Positions 17,927 through 25,790 of a stretch of DNA of 64,000 nucleotides are shown here, one piece after another. The notes beneath the pieces are model-generated. The model saw only the letters and a program-made list of their open reading frames with translations, had not been told where the DNA came from and made no database searches. Origin of the DNA: Miltoncostaea sp050250915. GTDB taxonomy: Bacteria > Actinomycetota > Thermoleophilia > Miltoncostaeales > Miltoncostaeaceae. The translations under genes and the position numbers were made by a program. Each line of letters opens with the position of its first letter. The stretch's first letter is position 1. Location of the stretch: contig JBFWNT010000002.1 of assembly GCA_050250915.1 (NCBI GenBank), positions 124,001 through 188,000 of the forward strand, in the 5' to 3' direction.

Positions 17927-18594
17927 GCCGCCTGCCCGACCGCCCCGTGGTGCTGCCGTCGCTGATGTCGGCCGACATGCTGCGCCTGGGCGAGCAGCTC
18001 GACGCGCTCATCGCCGCGGGCACGCGGGCCGTGCACGTGGACGTGATGGACCTCCACTTCGTCCCGAACCTCACGGTGGGCCCCGACTTCACGCGCGCCG
18101 TCGCCGGGCCGGTGCACGAGGCGGGGGGGACGGTCGACGTCCACCTGATGGTGGGCCGCCCCGCCGAGGCGATCGGCCTGTTCGCGCCGTACGCCGACGC
18201 CATCACCGTCCACGTCGAGGCCGACCCGCACCCGCACCGCCTGCTCGGGATGATCCGCGAGGCGGGCTGCGCGGCCGGCCTGGCCGTCAACCCCGGCACG
18301 CCGGTCGAGCACGTGGCCGAGCTGGCGGCCGAGCTGGACTACGTGAACGTCCTGGCGGTCAACCCCGGGTTCGCGGGGCAATCGTTCATCCGCACCACCC
18401 CCGGCCGGGTGCAGCGGCTGCGCGGGATGCTGCCGTCGTCGGTCCGCATCGAGGTGGACGGCGGGATCGGCCGGGCCACGCTGCCCGACGTCAAGGCGGC
18501 CGGCGCCTCCATGTTCGTGTCGGCCTCGTCGATCTTCGGCGCCGACGACCCGATCGCCGCCTACCGCGAGTTGGCCGGGATGGCGGAGGGGTGA
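17923..18594 (+). CDS. rpe: Ribulose-phosphate 3-epimerase
   Basis: Interconverts ribulose-5-phosphate and xylulose-5-phosphate. The 223-residue TIM barrel keeps the metal ligands in HVDVMD (His and Asp, about residue 40), DVHLMV and EVDGGIG, plus the phosphate-binding SVNPG-like AVNPGFAGQSF. The usual MDGHFVPN reads MDLHFVPN. Placement directly before ribD makes sense, since ribulose-5-phosphate is a substrate of the RibB half of RibBA downstream. Confidence 0.95.
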   Translation: MSRLPDRPVVLPSLMSADMLRLGEQLDALIAAGTRAVHVDVMDLHFVPNLTVGPDFTRAVAGPVHEAGGTVDVHLMVGRPAEAIGLFAPYADAITVHVEADPHPHRLLGMIREAGCAAGLAVNPGTPVEHVAELAAELDYVNVLAVNPGFAGQSFIRTTPGRVQRLRGMLPSSVRIEVDGGIGRATLPDVKAAGASMFVSASSIFGADDPIAAYRELAGMAEG

Positions 18595-19733
18595 CGACGG
18601 CGGTGGCGCCGCCGACCGTCGCCGAGCGGTCCGCGCTCGCCCGGGCGCGCCAGCTGGCGATGAACGGGCGGGGCCGCGTGAGCCCCAACCCCGCCGTGGG
18701 CGCGGTGGTCCTGCGCGACGGGCGCGCCGTGGCGGAGGGATGGCACGAGGGCCCCGGGCTGCCCCACGCCGAGGCGATGGCCTTGGCCGCCGCGGGCGAC
18801 GCCGCGCGCGGATCGACGGTGGTGTGCACGCTGGAGCCCTGCTCCCACCACGGCCGCACGCCGCCGTGCGCCGACGCCCTCGTCGACGCCGGCGTCGCCC
18901 GGGTGGTGGTGGGGCTCCGCGACCCGCTCGAGCGCGACCGCGCCCAGGGGGTGGAGGTGCTGCGCGCCGCCGGGATCGAGGTGGCCGTGGCGGACGGGGA
19001 CGACGCCGCGGCGTGCGCCGAGCTGATCGCCCCGTTCCTGGTCCACGCCGTGACCGGCCTGCCCGAGGTGACGCTGAAGCTCGCGACGAGCCTCGACGGC
19101 AAGATCGCCACGGCGACGGGGGAGAGCCGCTGGATCTCCGGCCCGGCGTCGCGGGCCCTGGTGCATCGCTGGCGGGCCGACGCCGACGCCGTGGGGGTGG
19201 GGATCGGCACCGCGCTGGCCGACGACCCGCAGCTCACGGCCCGCGATCTCGACGGGCCGGTGCGCCAGCCGGCCCGGGTGGTGTTCGACTCCCAGGCCAA
19301 CCTGCCGCTCCACTCCGCCCTGGCGCACACCGCCCGGGACCTGCCGGTGATCGTGCTGGCGGCCGAGGACGCGCCCGTCACCCGCGTGGTGGCCCTGGAG
19401 GCGGTGGGAGTCGAGGTGGTCCGCCTCCCGGGGGCCCCCGACGAGCGGATCGTCCCCGCGCTGCGGGCGTTGGGGCAGCGGGGGATCCAGTCGCTGTTCG
19501 TGGAGGGCGGCGCGGGCCTCGCGGGCGCGCTGCTGCAGGCCGGCGCGGTGGACCGCGTGGCCTGGTTCCTGGCGCCGATGCTCATCGGCGGCCGGGAGGC
19601 GCCGTCGGCGATCGGCGGGGGTGGGGTGCGGGCGCTGGCCGACGCCCCGCGCCTGCACGGCGTCCGACACGAGACGGTGGGCGAGGACCTGCTGGTGACG
19701 GGCCGGCTGCGGCCGCTCCCCCGGGAGGCCTGA
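18591..19733 (+). CDS. ribD: Bifunctional riboflavin biosynthesis deaminase/reductase
   Basis: Deaminates and then reduces the pyrimidine intermediate after GTP cyclohydrolase II. The 380 residues split into a deaminase domain (about 1-150) with zinc motif HAEAMAL and EPCSHHGRTPPCADAL, and a reductase domain (about 150-380) starting LKLATSLDGKIATATGESRW. GTG 18591 overlaps the rpe stop. ribE begins immediately after the stop. No FMN riboswitch is present upstream, because the gene overlaps rpe. Confidence 0.95.
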   Translation: MTTAVAPPTVAERSALARARQLAMNGRGRVSPNPAVGAVVLRDGRAVAEGWHEGPGLPHAEAMALAAAGDAARGSTVVCTLEPCSHHGRTPPCADALVDAGVARVVVGLRDPLERDRAQGVEVLRAAGIEVAVADGDDAAACAELIAPFLVHAVTGLPEVTLKLATSLDGKIATATGESRWISGPASRALVHRWRADADAVGVGIGTALADDPQLTARDLDGPVRQPARVVFDSQANLPLHSALAHTARDLPVIVLAAEDAPVTRVVALEAVGVEVVRLPGAPDERIVPALRALGQRGIQSLFVEGGAGLAGALLQAGAVDRVAWFLAPMLIGGREAPSAIGGGGVRALADAPRLHGVRHETVGEDLLVTGRLRPLPREA

Positions 19734-20345
19734 GTGTTCACGGGCCTGGTGGAGGAGGGCGGCGTCGTCGTGTCGGTGGCGCCCGGTGGGGAGGGGGCGC
19801 GCCTCGTGATCGCCGCCTCCGCCGTGCTCGACGGCCTGGAGATCGGCGACTCCGTCGCGGTCAACGGCGCGTGCCTCACGGCCGTCGAGATCACGGGCGA
19901 GGGCTTCGCGGTCGACGCGGTGGCCGAGACGCTGCGCCGGACCAACCTGGGCGGCCTGGCGCCCGGCGACCGGGTGAACCTGGAGCGCCCGATGCGCCTC
20001 GGGGACCGCCTGGACGGCCACCTGGTGCAGGGGCACGTGGACGGCGTGGGCGCCGTCGCGGCGGCGCGGCCGGAGGGCGAGAGCACGGTGCTGGAGATCA
20101 CGACCCCGCCGGATCTGCTCCGCTACGTTGTCGAGAAGGGGAGCGTCGCGGTGGACGGCGTGAGCCTGACGGTCGCGGCGCGGCTCGCGGACGGCTTCAC
20201 GGTCGCCCTGATCCCGCACACGATGGCCGTCACCACCCTCGGCCCGCAGGCCGTGGGGCGCCCGGTGAACCTGGAGGTGGACGTGGTGGCAAAATACGTC
20301 GAGTCGCTGGCGAGGCCCTACGCCCCGCCCCGGGAGGACGCATGA
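19734..20345 (+). CDS. ribE: Riboflavin synthase alpha subunit
   Basis: Dismutates two lumazine molecules to riboflavin. The 203 residues consist of two similar lumazine-binding repeats: the first starts MFTGLVEEGG and contains NGACLTAV; the second contains GHLVQGHVDGVG and VDGVSLTVA. The start must be GTG 19734 because the MFTGLVE N-terminus is part of the active site. It begins right after ribD and overlaps ribBA by 4 bases. Confidence 0.95.
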   Translation: MFTGLVEEGGVVVSVAPGGEGARLVIAASAVLDGLEIGDSVAVNGACLTAVEITGEGFAVDAVAETLRRTNLGGLAPGDRVNLERPMRLGDRLDGHLVQGHVDGVGAVAAARPEGESTVLEITTPPDLLRYVVEKGSVAVDGVSLTVAARLADGFTVALIPHTMAVTTLGPQAVGRPVNLEVDVVAKYVESLARPYAPPREDA

Positions 20346-21637
20346 CCACCAGCAAGGCCACCGAGTTCGCCACCGTCACCGAGGCGATCGACGAGATCCG
20401 CGCCGGCCGGATGGTCGTGATCCTGGACTCCGAGGACCGCGAGAACGAGGGCGACCTGGTGATGGCGGCCCAGTTCGCCACCCCCGAGGCCATCAACTTC
20501 ATGGCCACCCACGGCCGCGGGCTGATCTGCCTGGCCCTCACGCCCGCGCGCTGCGAGCAGCTGGGCCTGAAGCCCGTGGTCAAGCGCAACGAGGCACCGC
20601 ACGCGACGGCCTTCACCGAGCCGATCGAGGCCCGCCACGGCATCACCACGGGCATCTCGGCCCCGGACCGCTCCCGCACGATCATGGTCGCGATCGACCC
20701 GGACGCGGGCCCGGAGGACATCGTCAAGCCCGGCCACGTCTTCCCGCTGCGCGCCCGCCCGGGCGGCGTGCTGGAGCGCGCCGGCCACACCGAGGCCGCC
20801 GTGGACCTGGCGCGGCTCGCGGGCCTCATCCCCGCGGGTGTGATCTGCGAGATCTCGAACGAGGACGGCACCATGGCGCGGGTGCCGGACCTCGTGCCCT
20901 ACGCCGCCGAGCACGGGCTCAAGATCATCACGATCGCCCAGCTCATCGAGCACCGCCGCCGCACCGAGCGGCTCATCGAGCGCGGCACCGCCGCCCGCCT
21001 GCCCACCGACATGGGGGAGTGGAGCGCCGTCGGCTACCGCTCGATCCTGGACGGCAAGCACCACCTGGCGATGGTGAAGGGCGACGTGGCGGGGGAGGAG
21101 GACGTGCTGGTGCGCGTGCACTCCGAGTGCCTCACCGGCGACGTCTTCGGCTCCCAGCGCTGCGACTGCGGCGAGCAGCTGCGCGCGGCGATGCGCATGA
21201 TCGCCGAGGAGGGCCGCGGCGTGCTGCTCTACATCGCGCAGGAGGGCCGCGGGATCGGCCTGCTCAACAAGCTGCGCGCGTACGAGCTCCAGGACCAGGG
21301 CCTCGACACCGTCCAGGCCAACATCGAGCTGGGCTTCCCGCCGGACCTGCGCGACTACGGGATCGGCGCCCAGATCCTGGTGGACCTGGGCCTCTCGTCG
21401 ATCCGCCTGCTCACGAACAACCCGAAGAAGATCGTCGGGCTCGAGGGCTACGGCCTGTCGGTCGTGGACCGCGTGCCGATCGAGATGGCGCCGGTGGACG
21501 GCAACGTCGACTACCTGCGCACGAAGCGCGACAAGATGGGCCACATCCTCCACCACCAGGACCTGCGCTTCGGCGCCGAGGGCGACGAGCAGGTGGACGA
21601 CGAGCAGCCCCACGGCGCCCAGGAGCAGCCGCTCTAG
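20342..21637 (+). CDS. ribBA: Fused 3,4-dihydroxy-2-butanone-4-phosphate synthase / GTP cyclohydrolase II
   Basis: Supplies both precursors of riboflavin. Residues about 1-210 are the RibB domain with SEDRENEGDLVMAA (acidic metal loop) and HGITTGISAPDR. Residues about 211-431 are the RibA domain with the zinc motif C-x10-C-x-C in VHSECLTGDVFGSQRCDCG and the catalytic Arg region EGRGIGLLNK. The tail (about residues 405-431) is acidic and Gln/His-rich. ATG 20342 overlaps ribE. Confidence 0.96.
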   Translation: MTTSKATEFATVTEAIDEIRAGRMVVILDSEDRENEGDLVMAAQFATPEAINFMATHGRGLICLALTPARCEQLGLKPVVKRNEAPHATAFTEPIEARHGITTGISAPDRSRTIMVAIDPDAGPEDIVKPGHVFPLRARPGGVLERAGHTEAAVDLARLAGLIPAGVICEISNEDGTMARVPDLVPYAAEHGLKIITIAQLIEHRRRTERLIERGTAARLPTDMGEWSAVGYRSILDGKHHLAMVKGDVAGEEDVLVRVHSECLTGDVFGSQRCDCGEQLRAAMRMIAEEGRGVLLYIAQEGRGIGLLNKLRAYELQDQGLDTVQANIELGFPPDLRDYGIGAQILVDLGLSSIRLLTNNPKKIVGLEGYGLSVVDRVPIEMAPVDGNVDYLRTKRDKMGHILHHQDLRFGAEGDEQVDDEQPHGAQEQPL

Positions 21638-21650
21638 TGGGCGCCACCTA

Positions 21651-22130
21651 GTGGCCCGCACCGGGGAGGCGCCCCCGGCGATCCGGCTGGAGCACCCCGG
21701 CGTGCGGATGGCCGCCGTGGTGGCCGGGTTCCATCAGGAGGTGGCCGCGCGCCTGCTGGCCGGCGCGCGGGAGCGGCTGGTCGAGTCCGGCCTGACCGCC
21801 GACCACTTCGAGGACTTCTGGGTGCCGGGCGCCTTCGAGCTGCCGCTCGCCGCGCGGACGATGGCGCTGAAGCGCCGCTACGCCGCGGTCATCGCCCTGG
21901 GATGCGTGATCCGGGGCGAGACGGCGCACTTCGACCACATCTGCCAGGCCGCCGCCACCGGCCTCACGGCCGTCGGGATCCAGACGGGGCTGCCGTGCAC
22001 TTTCGGCGTCCTCACTTGCGAGACGATGGACCAGGCCATCGCCCGCTCCGGCGGCGACAAGGGCAACGCGGGCGCCGACGCCGCCGACGCCGCCGTCGCG
22101 ATGGCCAACCTGGTCGCCGAGGGGCGCTGA
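21651..22130 (+). CDS. ribH: 6,7-dimethyl-8-ribityllumazine synthase
   Basis: Condenses the RibA/RibD product with dihydroxybutanone phosphate, the penultimate riboflavin step; the family often forms 60-subunit capsids. The 159 residues contain VPGAFELP (about residue 62), ALGCVIRGETAHFDH with the catalytic His, and TCETMDQA. It closes the ribD-ribE-ribBA-ribH cluster and begins at GTG 21651, 13 bases after ribBA. Its first 15 residues (ARTGEAPPAIRLE) are a family-variable arm. Confidence 0.95.
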   Translation: MARTGEAPPAIRLEHPGVRMAAVVAGFHQEVAARLLAGARERLVESGLTADHFEDFWVPGAFELPLAARTMALKRRYAAVIALGCVIRGETAHFDHICQAAATGLTAVGIQTGLPCTFGVLTCETMDQAIARSGGDKGNAGADAADAAVAMANLVAEGR

Positions 22131-22165
22131 CCATCCGGGTGGTTCCCTCTCCGAAGGGGATGGAC

Positions 22166-22171
22166 TAGCCT
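22166..22171 (+). promoter_or_regulatory. Candidate -10 box upstream of the phosphoglucomutase gene
   Basis: TAGCCT sits about 67 bases before GTG 22238 in the only gap between ribH and the sugar genes. Support is only the TANNNT match and the position. Confidence 0.3.
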
Positions 22172-22237
22172 CCGCCCCGGCCGTGCCCGGCGGCCGCCGA
22201 CACCCGATCCGTCCGCGCCCTCCGGGAGGATGGCCAC

Positions 22238-22993
22238 GTGACACCCGACGTCCAGCGTCTCGCCGGGCTGCGCGCCGTGCTCTTCGACCTCGACGGCGTC
22301 CTCACGCCGACCGCCGAGGTCCACATGCGGGCCTGGGGACGCATGTTCTCCGAGTTCCTCGCGTCGCGGTCGGCGGCGCCGTACGCCGACACGGACTACT
22401 TCGCCCACATCGACGGCAAGCCGCGGCTCGACGGGGTGCGGTCGATGCTGGCGTCGCGCGGCATCGTGCTGCCGGAGGGGGAGCCCGACGACGACCCCGG
22501 CCTGGAGACCGTCGCGGGCCTCGGGAACCGCAAGAACGCGATGTTCACGGCCGAGCTCGCGGAGCACGGGGTGGCGCCCTACCCGGGGTCGCTCCGCTTC
22601 CTGGACGCCGCCATCGCGGCCGGGTTGGACGTGGCCGTCGTCTCCAGCTCGCGCAACGCCGAGCCCGTGCTCCGCGCCGCCGGTCTCCGCGACCGGTTCG
22701 CGGTGGTCGTGGACGGCGCCGTCGCCGCCGCGGCGGGCCTGGCCGGCAAGCCGGCGCCCGACACGTACCTGCACGCGGCCGGCCTGCTCGGGCGCACCGC
22801 CGCCGAGAGCGCGGTGGTGGAGGACGCCCACTCCGGCGTCGCGGCGGGCCGCGCGGGCGGCTTCGGCCTGGTCGTGGGCGTCGACCGGGGTGCCGGAGCG
22901 CTGGAGTTGCTCGCCTCCGGGGCCGATCTGGTCGTCGACGACCTCGCCGACCTGATCCCCGGCCTCCCCATCGCCCCCGAGGAACGCGCGTGA
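22238..22993 (+). CDS. pgmB: HAD-superfamily beta-phosphoglucomutase
   Basis: Converts beta-glucose-1-phosphate to glucose-6-phosphate. The 251 residues show HAD motif I FDLDGVLTPTAEVH (about residues 16-29, with nucleophile and acid-base Asp), motif II SSSRN, the Lys in AGKPAPDTY and motif IV EDAHSGV. The substrate call rests mainly on coupling to a GH65 phosphorylase gene, which it overlaps by 4 bases; that pair recurs widely. The GTG has GGGAGG about 8-13 bases upstream. Confidence 0.85.
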   Translation: MTPDVQRLAGLRAVLFDLDGVLTPTAEVHMRAWGRMFSEFLASRSAAPYADTDYFAHIDGKPRLDGVRSMLASRGIVLPEGEPDDDPGLETVAGLGNRKNAMFTAELAEHGVAPYPGSLRFLDAAIAAGLDVAVVSSSRNAEPVLRAAGLRDRFAVVVDGAVAAAAGLAGKPAPDTYLHAAGLLGRTAAESAVVEDAHSGVAAGRAGGFGLVVGVDRGAGALELLASGADLVVDDLADLIPGLPIAPEERA

Positions 22994-25506
22994 ACCGGAT
23001 CGCATCCGACCCGCTCGACCGCAGCCACTTCCCCGTGGACGAGTGGGCGCTGCGCGAGACGGGCTTCGACCCGGCGATCCAGGGCCGCACCGAGACGCTG
23101 TTCACCGTCGGCAACGGCTATCTCGGGATGCGCGGGAACATGGAGGAGGGCCGCGACGGCCACCTCAACGGCACGTTCGTCAACGGGTTCCACGAGACGT
23201 GGCCGATCCGCCACGCCGAGGAGGCCTACGGCTTCGCGCGCGTGGGGCAGACGATCGTGAACGTCCCCGACGCGAAGGTCGTGCGCCTCTACGTCGACGA
23301 CGAGCCGCTGGTGGTGAGCGAGGCGGAGCTGCTGCACTACTCCCGCCTCCTCGACTTCCGCGACGGCGTGCTGGTGCGCGAGCTGGAGTGGCGCACGCCG
23401 GCCGGCAAGCGGGTCCGCGTCGTCTCGCGGCGGATGGTGTCGTTCACCGACCGCCACCTCGGGGTGATCGAGTACGAGGTGACGCTGCTCGACGGCGACG
23501 CCACGATCCTCATCTCCAGCCAGATCCTGAACCGCCAGGACGGGGTCGACGAGTACACGTCGGCCTCGAACGGCGCCGTCGCCTTCGACCCGCGGAAGGC
23601 CGGCACGTTCAGCGAGCGGGTGCTCCAGCCGGCGCTGCGCCGCGAGAACGGCGACCGGCACATCCTGGGATACCGCACCACCAACTCGGGGATGACGATC
23701 GCGTGCGGCGCCGAGCACACGCTGCTGACCGAGTGCGCGTGGGACCGCACCACCTCGGTCGAGGACGACCTGGCGAAGCACGTCTACCGGGTCCGCGCCC
23801 GCCAAGGTGAGCCGGTGCGCCTGACGAAGGTGATGGCGTACCACACCGCCGTCGGCGTCCCCGTCCGCGAGCTCGCCGACCGCACGGCCCGCAGCCTCGA
23901 CCACGCCCGCGAGATCACCCCCGTGCAGATGTTCGTCGACCAGCAGGAGTGGCTCGTCGACTGGTGGACGCGCAGCGATGTGGTCGTCGACGGCCACCCC
24001 GAGGTGCAGCAGGCCGTGCGCTGGAACCTGTTCCAGGTCGCGCAGGCGGCGGCGCGCACCGACGGCGGCGGAATCGCCGCGAAGGGCGTCTCCGGGTCGG
24101 GCTACGGCGGCCACTACTTCTGGGACACCGAGATCTACGTCCTGCCGTTCCTGACCTACACGTCGCCGAACGTGACCCGCAACGTGCTGCGGTTCCGGCA
24201 GGGGATGCTCGACGCGGCGCGCGACCGCGCCGCCGAGCTCAACCAGCGCGGCGCGCTGTTCCCGTGGCGCACGATCAACGGGCTGGAGTCGTCCGCCTAC
24301 TACGCGGCCGGCACCGCGCAGTACCACATCGACGCCGACATCGCGCACGCCCTCGTGCAGTACGTGGAGGCCACCGGCGACCACGAGTACCTGATCCGCG
24401 GCGCCGTCGACATCCTGGTGGAGACCGCCCGGATGTGGGAGGACCTCGGCTTCTGGCGCGAGAACGGCGACTCGACGTTCCACATCCACGGCGTCACCGG
24501 GCCCGACGAGTACACGACGGTCGTGAACGACAACCTGTTCACCAACGTCATGGCGCGGGCCAACCTGCGCGCCGCCGCGCGGATCTGCAACCAGCTGCGC
24601 GAGACCGACCCCATCTCCTACGAGCGCCTGCGCCGTCGCGTGGGGCTGGAGGACCGCGAGCTGGAGGACTGGTCGACGGCCGCCGAGGCCATGCACGTGC
24701 CGTACGACTCGCGGCTCGGCATCCACCCCCAGGACGCCCAGTTCCTGGAGAAGGAGGTCTGGGACCTCGAGATCACCCCGGCCTCGCAGCGGCCGCTGCT
24801 GCTGCACTACCACCCGCTCGTGATCTACCGCTTCCAGGTGCTGAAGCAGGCCGACGTGGTGCTGGCGCTGCTGCTCCAGGGCGACGAGTTCACCCTCGAG
24901 CAGAAGCTCAAGGACTTCGAGTACTACGACCCGCTCACCACGGGCGACTCGACCCTGTCGGCGGTGGTGCAGTCGATCATCGCCGCCGAGGTCGGCTACG
25001 CGGAGCTCGCGCACGACTACTTCATGTCGGCCCTCTACGTCGACCTGGCGGACCTGCACCGCAACACGCCGGACGGCGTCCACGTGGCCTCCACCGGCGG
25101 CGTCTGGAGCGCCCTCGTCTACGGCTTCGGCGGGTTCCGCGACTTCCGCGGGCGCTACAGCTTCGACCCGCGGCTGCCGGCGGACTGGGACCGCCTGGAG
25201 TTCCGCATCACGATCCGCGAGTCGCGCATCCGGGTCGAGGTGGAGCGCGACGCGATGACCTTCGCGCTCGAGACGGGGGAGGGGACCGAGGTGGAGGTCC
25301 GCGGCGCGGTCGTCCCGATCCGCCCGGGCGTGCCGGTCACGGTGCCGCTCGACGGGCAGGGCCCGCACCTCACCGGCGTCCCGAGCACCAGCGACCTGGA
25401 GGGGTCGCGCCGCGAGGACGGCTCCATCATCTTCGCCTCGGTGCCGACCCCCGCGCCGGTGCCGCTGGAGGAGGGCGAGGAGGCCCCGCAGCTGGGACCC
25501 GCGTGA
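22990..25506 (+). CDS. Glycoside hydrolase family 65 disaccharide phosphorylase
   Basis: GH65 enzymes cleave alpha-linked glucose disaccharides with phosphate, releasing beta-glucose-1-phosphate, the substrate of the overlapping pgmB product. The 838 residues have the N-terminal beta-sandwich (TLFTVGNGYLGMRGNMEEG near residue 36), a central alpha/alpha barrel with GYGGHYFWDTEIYVLPF (about 370) and the catalytic-acid region GVTGPDEYTTVVNDN, Glu about residue 506, then a C-terminal beta domain. Maltose, trehalose, kojibiose and nigerose phosphorylases all share these features, so the disaccharide is undetermined. No transporter is adjacent. Confidence 0.88.
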   Translation: MNRIASDPLDRSHFPVDEWALRETGFDPAIQGRTETLFTVGNGYLGMRGNMEEGRDGHLNGTFVNGFHETWPIRHAEEAYGFARVGQTIVNVPDAKVVRLYVDDEPLVVSEAELLHYSRLLDFRDGVLVRELEWRTPAGKRVRVVSRRMVSFTDRHLGVIEYEVTLLDGDATILISSQILNRQDGVDEYTSASNGAVAFDPRKAGTFSERVLQPALRRENGDRHILGYRTTNSGMTIACGAEHTLLTECAWDRTTSVEDDLAKHVYRVRARQGEPVRLTKVMAYHTAVGVPVRELADRTARSLDHAREITPVQMFVDQQEWLVDWWTRSDVVVDGHPEVQQAVRWNLFQVAQAAARTDGGGIAAKGVSGSGYGGHYFWDTEIYVLPFLTYTSPNVTRNVLRFRQGMLDAARDRAAELNQRGALFPWRTINGLESSAYYAAGTAQYHIDADIAHALVQYVEATGDHEYLIRGAVDILVETARMWEDLGFWRENGDSTFHIHGVTGPDEYTTVVNDNLFTNVMARANLRAAARICNQLRETDPISYERLRRRVGLEDRELEDWSTAAEAMHVPYDSRLGIHPQDAQFLEKEVWDLEITPASQRPLLLHYHPLVIYRFQVLKQADVVLALLLQGDEFTLEQKLKDFEYYDPLTTGDSTLSAVVQSIIAAEVGYAELAHDYFMSALYVDLADLHRNTPDGVHVASTGGVWSALVYGFGGFRDFRGRYSFDPRLPADWDRLEFRITIRESRIRVEVERDAMTFALETGEGTEVEVRGAVVPIRPGVPVTVPLDGQGPHLTGVPSTSDLEGSRREDGSIIFASVPTPAPVPLEEGEEAPQLGPA

Positions 25507-25521
25507 GCGGGTCCCGCCCGC

Positions 25522-25713
25522 CTAAGAGGCCTTGAGGACCTTCCCGGCCTTGAGGCAGCGGGTGCAGACGTAGGCGCGGACCGGGGTCGAGCCCTTCAGG
25601 ATCCGGACCTTCTGCACGTTCGGGTTGAAGCGGCGCGAGGTGGCGCGCATCGAGTGGCTGCGGTTGTTCCCGAAGGCCGGGGCCTTCCCGCAGACGCTGC
25701 AGACCTTTGCCAT
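25522..25713 (-). CDS. rpmB: 50S ribosomal protein L28
   Basis: The 63-residue protein starts MAKVCSVCGKAPAFGNNRSHS and keeps both Cys pairs (CSVC and CTRC), so it is the zinc-binding paralogue type. The ATG at 25713 is chosen because it gives the universal MAKVC N-terminus. It is read leftward and is divergent from recG; its 3' end faces the GH65 gene 15 bases away. Confidence 0.95.
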   Translation of the reverse strand: MAKVCSVCGKAPAFGNNRSHSMRATSRRFNPNVQKVRILKGSTPVRAYVCTRCLKAGKVLKAS

Positions 25714-25778
25714 CTCGCCGTCCCTCGCCTCGTGTCGTGACTGTTCCGGACGCAGGGGGCGTCCGAGCGACCCCGGAT

Positions 25779-25784
25779 TATGCT
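25779..25784 (+). promoter_or_regulatory. -10 box of recG (leaderless)
   Basis: TATGCT ends 6 bases before ATG 25791. No ribosome binding sequence is available between the two, so recG should be translated from a leaderless mRNA. Confidence 0.55.
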
Positions 25785-25790
25785 CGTCCC

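Noticed and set aside
18400..19740. FMN riboswitch before the riboflavin genes
   Set aside because: ribD overlaps rpe by 4 bases and there is no non-coding leader in which the roughly 140-base element could fold.
18491..20219. Long minus-strand open frames opposite ribD and ribE
   Set aside because: Composition is Ser/Arg/Thr or His/Arg-rich without motifs, while the plus strand carries complete riboflavin enzymes.
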